DNA of 64,000 nucleotides from Vitellaria paradoxa (GCA_019916065.1 CM034242.1:14508823-14572822), one strand, 5' to 3'. Shown: positions 1 through 12,655, counted from the stretch's first letter. The notes: a model not told the origin generated them from the sequence alone. Numbers and translations: made by a program.

Positions 1-247
1 ATTGATACTTTTTTTTATTTATTTAATTATAAGAATTATTTATTTTTATTATTTTTTCATTTTAGATTGTATCTAAGTTATATTTACAATTTTTTATATA
101 AATTTATTTTAATAACAAATTTATATTTGAATTCTTTACAAGTTAAATTATGATTTTGTGCCATTGACGAGGGCAATACCTAGTATATATATATATATAT
201 CAAGTTGAGTCTGCAGTTATATTTGTTTTCTAAAATTGATTTTGTAG

Positions 248-386
248 CTCCTGGTCATGCTGCCCTGAAGTTCTATATCCTAATGAACAGAAACAATTGG
301 AGAATTTACATTGGATAATCATCTTGAATGCTTGTATGAACAAGAGTCATCATCGATCTTTTTCATTCTTGCATTATTACGATTGA
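248..386 (+). other. possible last exon or 3' end of an upstream gene
   Basis: A T-rich tract ending in AG at 246-247 could be a splice acceptor. Two frames stay open after it: one stops at 384-386 (about 45 codons) and the other at 316-318. Base composition here is less AT-biased than the surroundings. I recognise no domain in either frame, so the coding assignment and the gene itself are uncertain. The rest of 1-950 shows only a (TA)n run at 184-200 and AT-rich spacer. Confidence 0.15.
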
Positions 387-956
387 AATGTCTATCGATC
401 AGTAATTAGTACCACAAACCTATAATTATGATCTTGTATATGTGTACATATACATATACCCCAAACCAGCAAGCATTGAATAATTGAATTTGAATCCACG
501 CTCTCCTAAACATTAAATTTTTCTTGGGTTGGTCCCATGCTTTAAAGATTAAGAGCTGTCCTTCAATCATTCAAGAGGGCAATCTATTCAGTATCCGTAA
601 CTTAAGGGAAACGTATAATTACCACAAATATTTAAAATATGGAAATTTCTAAGCCACACACACATACATGTACATGCATATGGTGTACGCAGCCTCTCAA
701 AATCAGATCAGACCCACTTCACAAACAATCCAGGCGAGACTTCCACGCGGTTATTTACACAATCTTGAACTCGACTTTCAAACTTAAGGATGCCTTTGGG
801 AAGTTGGACTGTTTCCAGCTGCTACTTGAGTTTTTGCCTTCTTTATTTATTTATTTTTTTTTTTTTTTGGGATGATCAAATCTATCATCTTAAATCTTAA
901 ATTTCTTTTAAATTATAAAGGACAAAAATATCAAACTAACAAAATTAAAAAGCTAA

Positions 957-1294
957 AGGCTCATTTGGTTTATTTTTTTATTTTCTATTTTTGGTTTCTA
1001 TTTTTCATTTTCTGTTTTGAATTCATTTTTCATTTTGTGCTTTTAAAAATAAAAAAAACAAATTAAAACTCATTTGTTTACTTGTATTTTCAAAATTTAT
1101 TTTCGAAAATCAAAAATGATTTTATAAATGAAATAAAAAATGACAAAAAGTCATTTTGAGAGTTTTTAACAAAAAATAAAAAAAAAAACTCAAAATAAAG
1201 AAAATAGAGTATTTTTTGTTTTATCGTTTTGAGAATTTTAACACACAAAACAAAAAAAAAAAACAGAAAATAAAAAAATAAACCAAATGCCACC
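957..1294. mobile_element. Tourist-like MITE (338 bp)
   Basis: Terminal inverted repeats are visible: the left end reads GGCTCATTTGGTTTATTTTT and the reverse complement of the right end has the same CATTTGGTTTATTTTTTTATTTTC core. TAA flanks both sides (954-956 and 1295-1297), as expected for a 3-bp TWA target duplication of the PIF/Harbinger superfamily. The interior is A/T homopolymer-rich and noncoding. The stretch from 1298 to 1840 is AT-rich with poly-T runs and no recognisable gene. Confidence 0.6.
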
Positions 1295-1814
1295 TAATTT
1301 TTTTCTTCTTTAACATAAAAAATATTAACTTTTTCATAAAAAAAAATTAACTTTTTTTCTTTCCAAACTAAACCTTAGTTTGACTTTAATAAATTAGTTG
1401 CCTTCAGTGCCTCTATTTGCTCATTTTTTTTTTTTTTTTGGTTGAGGTTGGAATTGTAATTATTAAAACATATGTGTTTACCTAATCTTACCAATTGTGA
1501 AGGAATTTTTTTTTTTTTTTTTGAAAACTAAAGAAATTGCATCGATATAATTAAGTGAGTACAAGAGGTTCTTTTTTGACAATACAGAGAGGTTAAAGAG
1601 GAAGAGAGACGAGGGTATCTGGGGGAAGGGATTTATTTAAGTAGTTGATGGCAAGAAAGTGAAAGAATTCCTTCCGTTCTTGGACATTCACTTGGTATCG
1701 AATTGTGAAGGAATTAAAAGAAATCAAATAAAAACACAAAAGGTCTATGCAGCACTCTGATGATCTCAGAAACTGATTCCAGAAATTTCGTACCGCTCAT
1801 ATTTCATATTCAAA

Positions 1815-2335
1815 CAAAAAGACTTCTAGAAAAAGTCACGTGTCATTAAAGTGAAAATAAATCTCAGTCCTTCATTTCTTCACTGCAGTCCCCTTGAACC
1901 CAATATAATCTGCTTTCAGATTACTGGCTGAATGATCGATCTAATTACTTCATTCTGGGTTCAAGGGACTACAGTGAAAATATCCACTGCAGGGGCTGCA
2001 GTGAAAAAATGAAGGGTGGTGGAGATTTGTTTACATTTAATCTAATGGTTCTAATTTATTTTAATTAAAATTATTTTCAAAATAAAAATAAAAATTTTAA
2101 AAATTTGATTGGAGCGCAATTATTGTGAAATGTCAAGAGTCACGTGCCATTAAAAAGCAAACAAATCTTCACCCTTCATTTTTTCACTGCAGCCCCTGTA
2201 GTGGAAAAATGAAGGGTGCAGATTTATTTGCATTTAATCTAATGGTTCTAATTTATTTTAATTAAAATTATTTTTAAAATAAAAATATAAATTTTAAAAT
2301 TTTGATTGGATCACAATTAATGTAGAAGCATTATT
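1815..2335. mobile_element. cluster of Mutator-like MITE arms (nested or rearranged copies)
   Basis: Several copies of the arm CTGCAGTGAARAAATGAAG occur in both orientations (about 1876-1911, 1965-2015, 2178-2215). They belong to the same family as the intact element at 37448-37720: both carry GTCACGTGYCATTAAA-like sequence next to the arm. A spacer at about 1912-1965 separates two head-to-head arms ending in GAACCC and GGGTTC. The segment after the second arm is repeated (TTTAATCTAATGGTTCTAAT at about 2037 and 2235). This looks like nested insertion or a rearranged tandem copy rather than one clean element. Confidence 0.5.
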
Positions 2336-3699
2336 AGCATTCTTGTGAAGATAATTAAGCCAAATTGCTTCCATATAAATCAACTACCGGCCTTCTAATT
2401 GCAAAAATCCAATTGGATGCTATTAAATAAGGATAACGGTTAAAGTATCGGTTCAAATGCGGTGTAACAAATATATAAAATAAATAAAATGGAATTGGAC
2501 CCTCTAAAATTGACATTAGATAATGATAACGCTTGCTATGTAGCAAAATCAAATCCTAAAATTATTGTTACACATCAATATTAATTTATGACATCAAAAC
2601 ACACTGTAACAATACGATATGGAAAGTAATGGTAGCATAACAGTACCAAGAGAATCCAAGTTTCAATACTTATTAAGACAGCAGTAACTAATACTAATAG
2701 TATGATCAACTTCATCACCTACCATAGGACATTTTATCTGCTTGTAAGCAAATAATTCTTCTGAAAAAATATACAATGCAACGCTATTTATAGTACTCGC
2801 ATTCTCGTTACGTGCTGAAAAGATTGTTCTTTCATTAAAAACGAATGAATGGATATGTCTGCAAAGTCCAGTTATGGATAAATTGCAGATAGAAATTCAT
2901 TTAGATTGTAGATTTTGCATCTTATTGACAAAAATTGTATAGTTCTCAGAACTGGTTCTAACCTAAAATAATATTTAAAATCAATCAAATACATAGAGAC
3001 AAGAATTGTGCCTTAAAGAAAAACAATACCTAAAAAGAAATTGTCGAAGGAAGAAATATTTCATCAAGAATTTTACAAAATTAATATATTCAAAATTTGT
3101 TTGATTCAAGCTCAGGTTCGAATCGAAAATCAAAATATTTATGTCATTCCACAAGAAAGAGTGTCTCAGTATTAATGGATTCACAATTTTCTTACAAATA
3201 CCTTTGGTTATAACCGGTAATATTTGTCAAAATTCTTGCTTTCTCTCCTCATTCTCTCTTCTGTAAGCTTAGCTGAAGAAGAAAGGAAAATAAGAAAATA
3301 AAAGAATAAAAGGAAATTGGCTGGGTCTTAGGCCTAATTCTTTAACCCAACACAACTTTGAACCAAATCCAGTTCAGAAAAATAAAATAAATCCAACAAC
3401 CTAGACCAAACTTATAGTCTTAATATATAAATGGTATAAAATCTTAATAAATGGTCAAAAATAAATATTGTATATTACAAATTAAATAATAAAATCTTAA
3501 GTTTGGATGTTTGATTCCGTTAGCCTATTGTCATTTGAACATAATTTAGGTACTAAGAGGTTAAGCAAGTTTTAAAATGTTATCCCACTTTCTCTCACAT
3601 GCTTTTACTCTTGGTTTATGATATTGATATGGCTTTGCCCTTAATCAACAAGATCTATAGAATTTTATAAATTTAACTAATAAATGCGTAAGTATAGCA
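2336..3699. other. AT-rich intergenic DNA, no gene recognised
   Basis: Only short stop-bounded frames are present and none has a recognisable domain. The segment contains no clean terminal repeats that I can define. Its last few hundred bases may already belong to the degraded Gypsy LTR that follows. Confidence 0.4.
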
Positions 3700-4940
3700 T
3701 GCTTTTTTTATGTTGAGAATTATTATTTATTGATGATTATACATTATTGAGTGTGTCATGTACATAGGTTGGGGTTCGCAACGTTCGGTTTTATTATGAT
3801 TATTGATTTAGCCAAGAGTGTAATGTAGTTATTGCTAACATATTAGTTATGTGTATGAACGGGATCCATCGTTTTGAAAAAAATGATAAAATGAAATTTT
3901 ATAAAATATCAAATGATTCATGGTTGATATATATAACTAAAGATTAGTAATTGAAGTCAATACATTAATCTTGAGTATGATTTTAAGATGATTCTTTGAA
4001 TTATAGCTAAATTGTGCTTAAGTACAACAGATACTTGACTAAAAATGCTTGTTCACTTAGCAAAAGGGTCACAGGGAGTAACATAGTTCTCTTGAGTCTT
4101 ACACTATGAGGGTGTAATACGGTTCCTCACTAGTGATATATTGATATATGTGTTTACTGTAAGCATAGAACAGTATGTTTGTGACTCTGCGTGCTTTACT
4201 AAGTATCATAGAATAAGGTTGGGGCCGGGTAGATGAAGAATAGGAAATTTCATTAGCCACTGTACTTACATTGAGTATATTATATTTTGTTAAGAATGTT
4301 GTGAATTATTAAATGTACTTGAGTTATGTACACTCATGTACACATGCATAGTCTTGCCTACTGAACGGTAGTGCTCATGCTTTCCATATTACAAGTGACG
4401 TCTCATCAAGAGCTGGGAGTAATCACCTGGCGTGTACTTTACTAAATGTCACTCATCCTAGGATAAGGTTGATCTCAGGGTAGATGAAGAATAGGAAATT
4501 GCATTGGCCAATGTACTTGCATTGAGTATATTATATTTTGTTAAGAATGATGTGAATTATTAAATGAACTTGATTTATGTACACTCGTGCATACATGCAT
4601 AGTCCTATCTATTGAGCAATGGTGCTCACGCTTTCTATATTATAAGTGACTTATCGAGAGCGGGGAGCAATCACCTGGGATTAAGTTAGATTGAAGGTTA
4701 ACTTAGATTTTATTAAATATATTAATGGGATAACTAAATTTTTATTTGTGCAGTCCGGAGTGTGAGTCCCAAACTTAATGATTATCTTTTAAGACTTGTA
4801 TTATTATTGTTATAATTCATGTTGTGCCCATGTAAACCTTTGGATTTTCTCATCGGATTGCGACATTTAATTATTTATAATGTTTAATTTTATTTTATAG
4901 GAAAACTAGGGATGAAGATAAATGTATTAATTGATTAACT
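3700..4940 (+). mobile_element. degraded Gypsy-type LTR relic with internal duplication
   Basis: This stretch shares an ordered series of phrases with 53160-53245 plus 57870-58600: TCATGTACATRGG, GATTATTGATT followed by GCC and AGAGTGT, repeated GTAAYACRGTTC-like phrases, and CATGCTTTRCTAA. That pattern resembles a noncoding LTR of a Ty3/Gypsy element. No gag-pol coding follows on either side, so it is a solo LTR or a fragment. It contains a roughly 245-bp tandem duplication described separately. Confidence 0.5.
4190..4680. repeat. tandem duplication, two ~245-bp units
   Basis: Unit 1 (about 4190-4430) and unit 2 (about 4431-4680) share long near-identical blocks, for example GTAGATGAAGAATAGGAAAT and TTGAGTATATTATATTTTGT, and end in similar GGGAGYAATCACCTGG phrases. 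The copies differ at scattered positions, so the duplication is not recent. Confidence 0.75.
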
Positions 4941-4980
4941 GACTTGACCTAACTTTGATTTAGTTTTTATTATTTTTAAT

Positions 4981-6692
4981 TGGGTAAATTACACTTATCT
5001 CTCCTAAACATTAGGCATAATTTAAGGAGCTCTCCCAACATTTTAAACCTGAAAATTATCTCTCACAGACCCAAATATTTGTCATATTTAGCTCCATCCG
5101 TTAGTTTGAACCATTAAATTTTAACAGTCAATCAAATTAACCAAAAGTTAATTTTCATAAAAACAAAATAAACCCCTATACTCAAATATATCGAGACCAT
5201 TTGAGGGAACTCATGGATGGTTTTGGTTCCGGGTTCCCTTAGACCCAAATATACCTAGTTTTCTCACCATCTTTGTTGTTTTCAAGAGGTTGGCTGCTCC
5301 TCACCGCTACCGTTGCCCCTAACACTACCACCACCTCGCATTGTTTTGCTAGATTTGCACTACAAAGCTTACAACATCTCCTTCAGTACTCACAAGTCAC
5401 AACCCTTCAATTCTCTCTCTTTTTCTCTGACCAATTTTCTCAGACCCACCTTATCGGATTCTTAGCTATCCAACTACCAGTACAATAGGGATGTTGAATA
5501 AAGTTTTTGCTAGTGTATGGAACTACTAGTCCTTTTCAATTCATATTGCTGCCAACCACCACCCTCCACCATCCATCGACCGAGCCAGGTAACAATGGGG
5601 TCCTAAATGAGCTCGAATTGATTCGATTGGTGACACATGGTGCCATAAAAGGATTCCTCGGTGCCATGGCTAGATTTTGAACTTGTTGGTTTTGGGGGGT
5701 CAATTAATCAGACCATCAATTCTTCGAAGATTGACCCTCGAGTTCAATTCTCTGAATAAGCAGCAGTTTCGAACCCATGTGATATCGCGGGCATATGTCG
5801 AAATGGGATATGTTATCTAGATCGAACCAAGTCAAATGCTTCTTGTATTTGGTTTTGTTCTATGATTTGTTGGAATTTCATTGAAAAATTTTTGGCCATA
5901 TAGATATATATTCTTCTGTTTCATTTTTCCAATTACAAACCAATCAGTTTTGAAATATGTTGACCTATGCTTTGTGTTCTTTTATTTGAGTTGGAAAAAA
6001 AAAAAATAGTCTCGAGTTTCAGTACTTTTGTTTTATATAATATTTTTGGTAGTTTTTTTTCGTTTTATATAATTTTTCCACCAAAATTTAATTTTTTTTT
6101 TACAAATTATAACTTTTAGATGAATTAATCATTAGTTTTCCAATTTTTAATAATAATATAATTTAATAATAAATTATTATTAGATTTAATAAAATTAATA
6201 TAATATAATTAAATATTTTAATAAAATAAACCATTTTAATAGTAGTTTTAGTTTTAATAAAATAAATATTTTAATCTAACAATTTTTTATTTTCATTTTT
6301 AAAAAATTAAATATTCTAATATGTAATTATTATTAATTTTAATAAATTATTTTATTACATAATTATTATTTATTAATAAATAATTTTAATTTAATAAAAT
6401 AAATCATTTTAATCATAGATTATTATTATTATTATTATATCTTTAATAAAATAATTTATTATGACTTTCATAAAATAAAAACAAGAGAGAGAGAGAGATC
6501 CGTTCAAAATTAATTGGGGCCATTTCGGTTTTTTTTACGGTGGCACCCTAGCGGCATTACAGACAAAATTAACAAAAGGAGATAAGTGTTACAAACATTA
6601 GGATTTGAAAAAGAAAAGTGTAAGGTTCAAATAGTTAGGAGATATACTTGAATTATGCCTAATGTTTAAGAGAGATGAGTGTAATTTATCCA
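4981..6692. mobile_element. Mutator-like element with long inverted ends, candidate Pack-MULE
   Basis: The left end TGGGTAAATTACACTTATCT and the reverse complement of the right end TGGATAAATTACACTCATCT begin inverted repeats that continue through CTAAACATTAGGCATAATT and then diverge over about 100 bp. The flanking 9-mers TTTTTAATT and ATTTTAGTT match at 7 of 9 positions, consistent with a decayed 9-bp Mutator target duplication. The interior 5220-5860 is clearly less AT-rich than the host region and has codon-like composition and a GT at CCAG/GTAACAATGG. I see no transposase. The cargo could be a captured gene fragment, but I recognise no product in it. Confidence 0.55.
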
Positions 6693-6817
6693 TTTTAGTT
6701 GAGTTTCTATGTTCCCATATTGTTTGTCTCGATCTATGAAATTAAGGGTATAACAATATCCCATCATGTCTATTCTCCCTCTTTGCCTATTCTCATAATT
6801 TTTTTTCTTATTATTTA

Positions 6818-6973
6818 GGGCTCGTTTGGAGTCCCAAATAAAACCAAAAAACTTCAAAAAACTTCAAAAGTTTTCAAATCCCTCCAATCACATTTTGTCA
6901 CCTATCATTTTTACATCACATCAATCCAATCCATTGGTTTTTTTTGGTTTTATTTGGGACTCCAAACGAGTCC
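6818..6973. mobile_element. Tourist-like MITE (156 bp), well preserved
   Basis: The ends are near-perfect inverted repeats of over 30 bp: GGGCTCGTTTGGAGTCCCAA on the left, and on the reverse complement of the right end GGACTCGTTTGGAGTCCCAA, continuing ATAAAACCAAAAAA in both. Both flanks are TTA (6815-6817 and 6974-6976), the PIF/Harbinger-type duplication. The high identity of the ends suggests a fairly young insertion. Confidence 0.8.
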
Positions 6974-6976
6974 TTA

Positions 6977-8823
6977 AAAGCCGACTTAACTTTATTCTTA
7001 TTTACTTTTCAACAATCTCTTTCGACTCTTATATTTCCTTTAATATTCTTCCCTCTGCTTAATATATATCTATTCCACCACTAAATTTTTTTCCCTTTTA
7101 ACACTAATTCATATATCTTTGCAAATAAAAATTAAAATTAAGATATAAAACGACTAAGTCAAAAATTAAAAATATTTGTTTATTATAATTTATATATGTT
7201 AATTAATTATTCAAAACGTAAATAGAATTTTTTATAACTCTTTTTTTTTTTTTTTTTTGCTGAGAACTTCAATTTGTCCACTGACTTACAAATTTCAAAT
7301 GCAAGGAAGTGATGTTTTCAATTTATAATTTTATTTATATTTATTTATTTTTTATAGTGAGTGTACAACGATAAAAAAAATATCCTCAATCGCTGTTGCT
7401 CACCACGAATTCACCTTTCATTGCCTGCAAAAATAGCGAATAGTGGAGAAAAGAAAGTCGAGGTGTGTTTCCAATTTAAAAATCTTTGAAACTTAAGTTA
7501 GTAACAAATGAATCTTAATTAATATTCTCGTGCCTTATATAAATGTGTTAGTTTAGTTAAATATTATTGAGTTTAAATTTATAATTTACTTATAATTTAC
7601 AATAACATCCAAAAAAATTATTATTATTATATATATATAAAGAACAAAATATATTTTTTATTTTTATGAAACTTAAATATGTAGTATTTTTTTATTAATA
7701 TAGGATTATAGAAATTTATGACAAGCGAAATATCTTATAAATGGGAGAAGTTCTAGAATTTTTAATATATAATATGATATCTATCTATATTATATTATAT
7801 TATATTATATTATATTATATTATATTATATCTATTACTATTACAGAGCAAACACCAGACTTAGTGAAGCCTTTTTTTTTTTTTTTTGGTGTATTATCTTT
7901 TTTGGTAAAACACTTATATTTTATTTTTTTCATTAATAACCATTAACTATCAATAATTACTTATAATTTAAAAATAGTGTATAAGCAATTTTTTAACTTT
8001 TTATTTAAGTAATTTTATCATTTTATTTTTTCCCTTAAATACCCTTTAATTTCTAACTACTCTTGTAATATTCTTTTATTTTATCTAAATGCTCTTAATT
8101 ATTTACTATCTACTTAAGTACCTTTACTTAATAATTACTCATTACTTATTGTTTCAAAAAAATTTTTAAATAAAATAACAAATTAATTAATGATATACAC
8201 ATAGTTTTAAAATAAAAATATATACATATTTTCATACACTTGTTTAAACTGGGGGCTTTTGTAATGTATGCAGTAATGAATATTTGCTTTATTCCAAAAA
8301 TATATACAATTTAATGTTTGCATAATTTCAAAATTTTCTTTTTTGGTCATAGTTTTAGTTTTTTAAGATTTAATAAATCAGTGTCATATATTTCAGAATA
8401 TTTGCTTTATTCAGAAAATATGTAAGATTTTCAAGTTGATTGTTTTGATTTACCTACCACATGAATTAGAAAAATTTTTTATTAAAAATTATAAAGTTTT
8501 CAATGTTTTAAATTTTCAAAGTTTTAATAACGATTTCTCTCTTTTTTTAACTATTTATTTATTTATTTTTTACTGATGAGGTTGTGAATTGTACTTCACA
8601 TGGTTTTTAATTTTTTTAGTGCTTAAAATTTTAATATTAAATTTTTGAAGAGTTTACATAAATTCAAATTTGTAGATAAATAATTAGGGGTATATATAAT
8701 TTAGTTAAATTTTGATTTTCGGACCATACCAACCAAATTTTAAAAGTTTGATTTAATTATTTATCTAATAATGATCAGTTGATTAGTTACTTTTTTTTTG
8801 GTAAAAATAACAGTTTTTAGTTT
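6977..8823. other. AT-rich intergenic DNA with simple repeats
   Basis: No gene is recognisable. A pentanucleotide TATAT microsatellite runs from about 7786 to 7830, and poly-T tracts lie near 7241-7258 and 7871-7886. Confidence 0.5.
7786..7830. repeat. (TATAT)n pentanucleotide microsatellite
   Basis: About nine consecutive copies of a TATAT-type 5-mer are visible, unlike the dinucleotide (TA)n runs elsewhere in the window. Confidence 0.85.
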
Positions 8824-10607
8824 TGCTTATGATTTTAAATATATATATATATATATATAATTAACATAAATATTTACTGCTATCAGTAGTTTTATCTTTT
8901 GAAATCTCAAAGACTATAAAAATTAATCAATCATTATAATATTAAATACACATTTGGCTTTTGTTCCTTTTTAAGGATCTAAGTCATTTCTAATTTTGTT
9001 TTCATATTATAAGTCTCAAGTAAACTTATATAAAAATAATAAAAAAATATATTTAAATTCATGAACCTAAATAACCGAACCAACTGTAACTAAACTGATA
9101 TAATTGGGTTTGATTAACTAACCTGATATAATTCGATTTGATTAGTGATCGATTAGTACATATTTTTTGATTGATTTGATTATCATTTTTAATTTTTAAA
9201 AATAATTAGTTTGATTACAAAAGTTATAATTTTTATTATAATTTTTAAACAGTACCAACCGATATTCACTTCTATAAATAATGATAACAAAATATTAGTG
9301 TATTTCAATTGGCTTTTAATTTTTTAGTGCACATAATTTTAACATTTAAATTTTGAAGGGTTAACGTATATTCGAATATTATATATATATATATATATAT
9401 ATTAAATCAAATTCAAGTATACTTTACATTGCTTCCCATGTATAAGATCTCTCACTTGTGTCAAATTTTTATAATACTATATCAATAAAAATTATATATT
9501 TAAGTTTCATAAAAATAAAAAAATACAATTTGTTCTTGATATATATAATAATTTTGTTGGTTGTTATTGTAAATTATAAGTAAGTTATAAGTTTAAATTC
9601 AATATATTTAATTAATCTAAAATATTTATATGAGATATGAGAATATTAATTAATATCCATATGTTATTGAGGATTCCTATTTGGCTCATTAAAAAAAATT
9701 GTACGGAAATTAATATATATTATGAGAATTTTATAATTTTTTTTAAATTATAATATTTCTTTAAAATAAAATATTAATACATCACATGGGTAAATGGTAG
9801 TTAATTCGAAAGCAATGGTTTAGGAAATATTACGTAGAAAAGTATCGATAGTGTTGGTGGGCTATCTCCATTAGCAACCAAACTGGAGTCAATGGAGGGT
9901 ATAGTTTCCACCATGTGGGTTGGACTTTCGATTATCATGTGGACTTTTTGAGTACCATGGTCCCTGCGGCAATGAACTTTTACCAGATTGGGCTTGGAGG
10001 GGTTAACATAAATTTTAACGTTAGTCATGTAATATCGAATTGTGAACTGTTTAATCAAAATTAGACAATTCATAATAAAAGTAAATTTAAAAATTTTAGA
10101 AAGTTATTATAAATCGTCTGATTTTGATTGGATAGCTCACAATTCTAATGTCACATGGTTAATATCAAAAGTCAGGTTGGCCACTAGGGATGAAGATAAA
10201 ATTTTTGGTTAGGAGAAGCAATTTTTTTTTCTTTAGTTAAATTTAGGCCTAGAAAAAAATTATAATTAATATTACAAATTATATTTAAGTGAATAAAATA
10301 AAATTAATATATATATGTATGCACACACATAGATAGACTTTTAAATTTTGGATTATATATAATAATTGAAAAAATAATTAAATTTTAAGAAGGTTGGCTC
10401 ATGATCTAAATTTTCTTTAATTCAAAAATTTATATATACTAATAGTATTTTTTTGATTAAGATCAACTATTTTTTTAAAATTTTAGAGGGGGTCAAACTA
10501 TAATATAAATATTTTATAATTAAAAATTTATATGCACGGTCAATATTTTTAAAACTTAGGAGGGCATAGCTCTTTCGACCCTGAGGGAGTTTCATCCCTG
10601 TTATCCA
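8824..10607. repeat. ~1.78-kb direct repeat, copy A (candidate LTR)
   Basis: This segment aligns over its whole length with 13134-14895 in the same orientation. Shared landmarks in order include TGAAATCTCAAAGACTATAAA, GATCTCTCACTTGT, TTAATTCGAAAGCAATGGTT, GGACTTTTTGAGTA and GGGAGTTTCATCCCTGTTAT. The unit can be read as starting with TG and ending with CA, as LTRs do. However, similarity runs a few bases beyond the CA, and I find no matching target duplication, so a segmental duplication is not excluded. The copies differ at many sites, so the event is old. (TA)n runs lie at 8838-8859 and 9379-9402. Confidence 0.6.
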
Positions 10608-10639
10608 TACCCTTTTTTATTTAAAGGGTGTTTGGTTGA

Positions 10640-11270
10640 TCAAAACTAACCAAAATATGCCTCTTCTCCAATTCTTCCTATTAAAATGCTAGGCGAACGG
10701 AAATGACCTGTGTGAATCGACATTGTTCTTCCTAACAGACACTGCAGTTAGGTTGCACCAACGTGGAAGATGTTAACATGCTCCACATTATATCCACGGG
10801 TGATGATCTCAACTAGCAGAGGTTGCACATCAATTGTATCCAAAATTTTACTGCTGGCATACTTGAGCTTATTTGATAAACGACAGTAAGACACACCATC
10901 CCTAAGGATTGTATCTTTTAACAAGTAAGACATTTCCCAAGGACTGCACATTTCTTTTGACGAAACCCTAGACAACCCCTAATATGTCCGACAACACCTA
11001 TAATTAAGGGACATAGAGAACACACATTGAATCCTATCCCCTTCATCTGTGAGACAGTTATCAGAAACAGTGATTTCAACAACACCCTGCAGATTCATAG
11101 GTGCAGTAAACTCATAGAGAATATCTAAATGATTTATCATAACTACACAACTAAAGGTGCGTTTCATACCAGAGAAAGAAAACCCAGGCAAGGACAACTT
11201 TACGTTCTAAGAGACGGCACTAGTAATAGGAACGACAGTATGGCTTAAGTCAGTCGATTGAGACATTGTA
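10640..11270 (-). pseudogene. decayed 30K-superfamily movement-protein-like fragment (geminivirus BC1-like), minus strand
   Basis: Read on the minus strand, neighbouring open stretches (11197 to 10979 and 10975 to 10748) run in the same frame, separated by a stop. By eye they follow the order of motifs of the geminivirus BC1 group of 30K-type movement proteins: a hydrophobic beta-rich block ending GVVEITVSDN, a short SPWEM segment, and a closing NIFHVG motif. Stops interrupt the reading, so it is a relic with no expected activity. It lies between two large direct repeats, and part of it is present again in inverted orientation at 11610-11840. The assignment rests on remembered family features without a database search. 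A host gene with a similar fold is possible but less likely. Confidence 0.4.
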
Positions 11271-11609
11271 ATAACTATGGTTTGCCACAATATAACAATA
11301 AGACTGTATAGACAAACGACCTAAGGAACATGATATGCAAGCTATGGACATCCATATAAATAGGCCTGAGACTAGAGTAACGGTCAAAAGGCAGGGCAGG
11401 GAATACATTAAAATTGATGGAAATATGCCTCGTAATCCGACAAGTAGGGCCCACATGAACAGTGTAGGGGGCAAGCAGTAATATTATATTCGCCCACCCC
11501 AGGGTACACATATTTTGAATTTCAAATTTATCGCAATTATCTGATGTGATTTAAAGCTAGATGATGTGATTTAGAGAATAAAAGTACTGACGCATAATGA
11601 TGCCATCTA

Positions 11610-12047
11610 GAATCATTCTAACCTTACACGTGCTAAGCGTCGAACGATTAATGTGCAACCTCCGCTAGTTGAGATCTTTACCCGCGGATATGATATGGAG
11701 CAGATTAACGTTTTCCATTTTGGTGTTTCCGAACCGCAATGTCTGTTAGGAAGAACAATGTCGACTCACACGGGTCATCTCTGTTCGCCCAGCATTTTAA
11801 CAGGAAGAATTGGATGAAAGGCATATTGGGATAACGAGATAAGACCTCATGGTATTGGTCCTTCCATAGAGCAATGTAGGCAATCTTATGTAAGCCCAAG
11901 TGCCTCTGAATGTGGTTCGGATGAAAGTACCAACACAGGGTGAGCTAGTATATCTATACCTGTGTCGGAGTTAGTTGATATGCTTGTATGCACCATTGAT
12001 CGCATTAATAAGCACCTGAGTCCAACTATTGGTGTTAATATTAGTTA
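11610..12047 (+). pseudogene. second movement-protein-like fragment in opposite orientation, plus strand
   Basis: Positions 11610-11840 are the reverse complement of about 10650-10840 with moderate divergence, so the same C-terminal part of the movement-protein-like sequence is read here on the plus strand (motifs TRGYDMEQINVFHFG and LLGRTMSTHTGHL). The frame continues past in-frame stops to a C-terminal stretch containing SELVDMLVCTIDRI and ends at a TAA near 12045. The stretch looks like the tail expected for the BC1 group and is missing from the minus-strand copy. It is broken by stop codons and cannot be functional. Head-to-head copies point to rearranged or concatemeric viral DNA, or to an inverted duplication after integration. 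Confidence 0.4.
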
Positions 12048-12192
12048 ATTGTATTTGTATTGTATGTGCTATGTTTATGAATTAGATACTTAATGTATTA
12101 TAAGTGCATTGTTATCTTATATTTGTTATTCAATCAAATCATTATCTCAAATTGACTTTTATTCACAGCAATAACGTTACACAATGGAACTA

Positions 12193-12290
12193 CAGACACA
12201 ACTACACGTAAAATTAAACATATATAATAATATTAATGGAAACACAAACACAACTACACATAAAATTAAACATATATAACAACATTAAAA
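12193..12290. repeat. tandem pair of ~50-bp units
   Basis: ACACAACTACACGTAAAATT followed by AAACATATATAATAA is repeated about 50 bp later with few changes (ACACAACTACACATAAAATT, then AAACATATATAACAA). Confidence 0.8.
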
Positions 12291-12655
12291 TATATTTCCT
12301 TATTTATTAAGGTCCCTACCAGAGGCATCCATTCATACGTTTGTGCTAGAGTCTGATGTGAAACGTAATCTGTTTATCGAAGTCGGGATATTGTCCAGGA
12401 GTTCCTCTAGTTGCTCTAGCTCATCCATTCATACAATGTCGTCTGTTGGAGGTACCTGGCTAGAACTAGCTGTAGCCGTTCTAGGGTTAGTGTATTTGAA
12501 GTTGTTGTCGTCTAGTATATCGTGCTCCTCGAAATCGGAACTGTGACTGTAACGGACAGCAGTTGATCTTGCAGATTTATGTGGTTGTTCAACGATAGCT
12601 GGTTGTGCAATTGCTCGTAATAGTCTTTCATTGAAAATACTTCATATTGGTGTTA

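Noticed and set aside
5273..5488. 71-codon frame starting MLFSRGWLLL as a secreted protein gene
   Set aside because: It lies in the Pack-MULE-like cargo, has no recognisable family and no gene structure, and the hydrophobic start alone is weak evidence.
10963..10974. AAACCCTAG telo-box-like motif
   Set aside because: It lies inside the decayed movement-protein-like sequence and not in a promoter, so a chance match is more likely.
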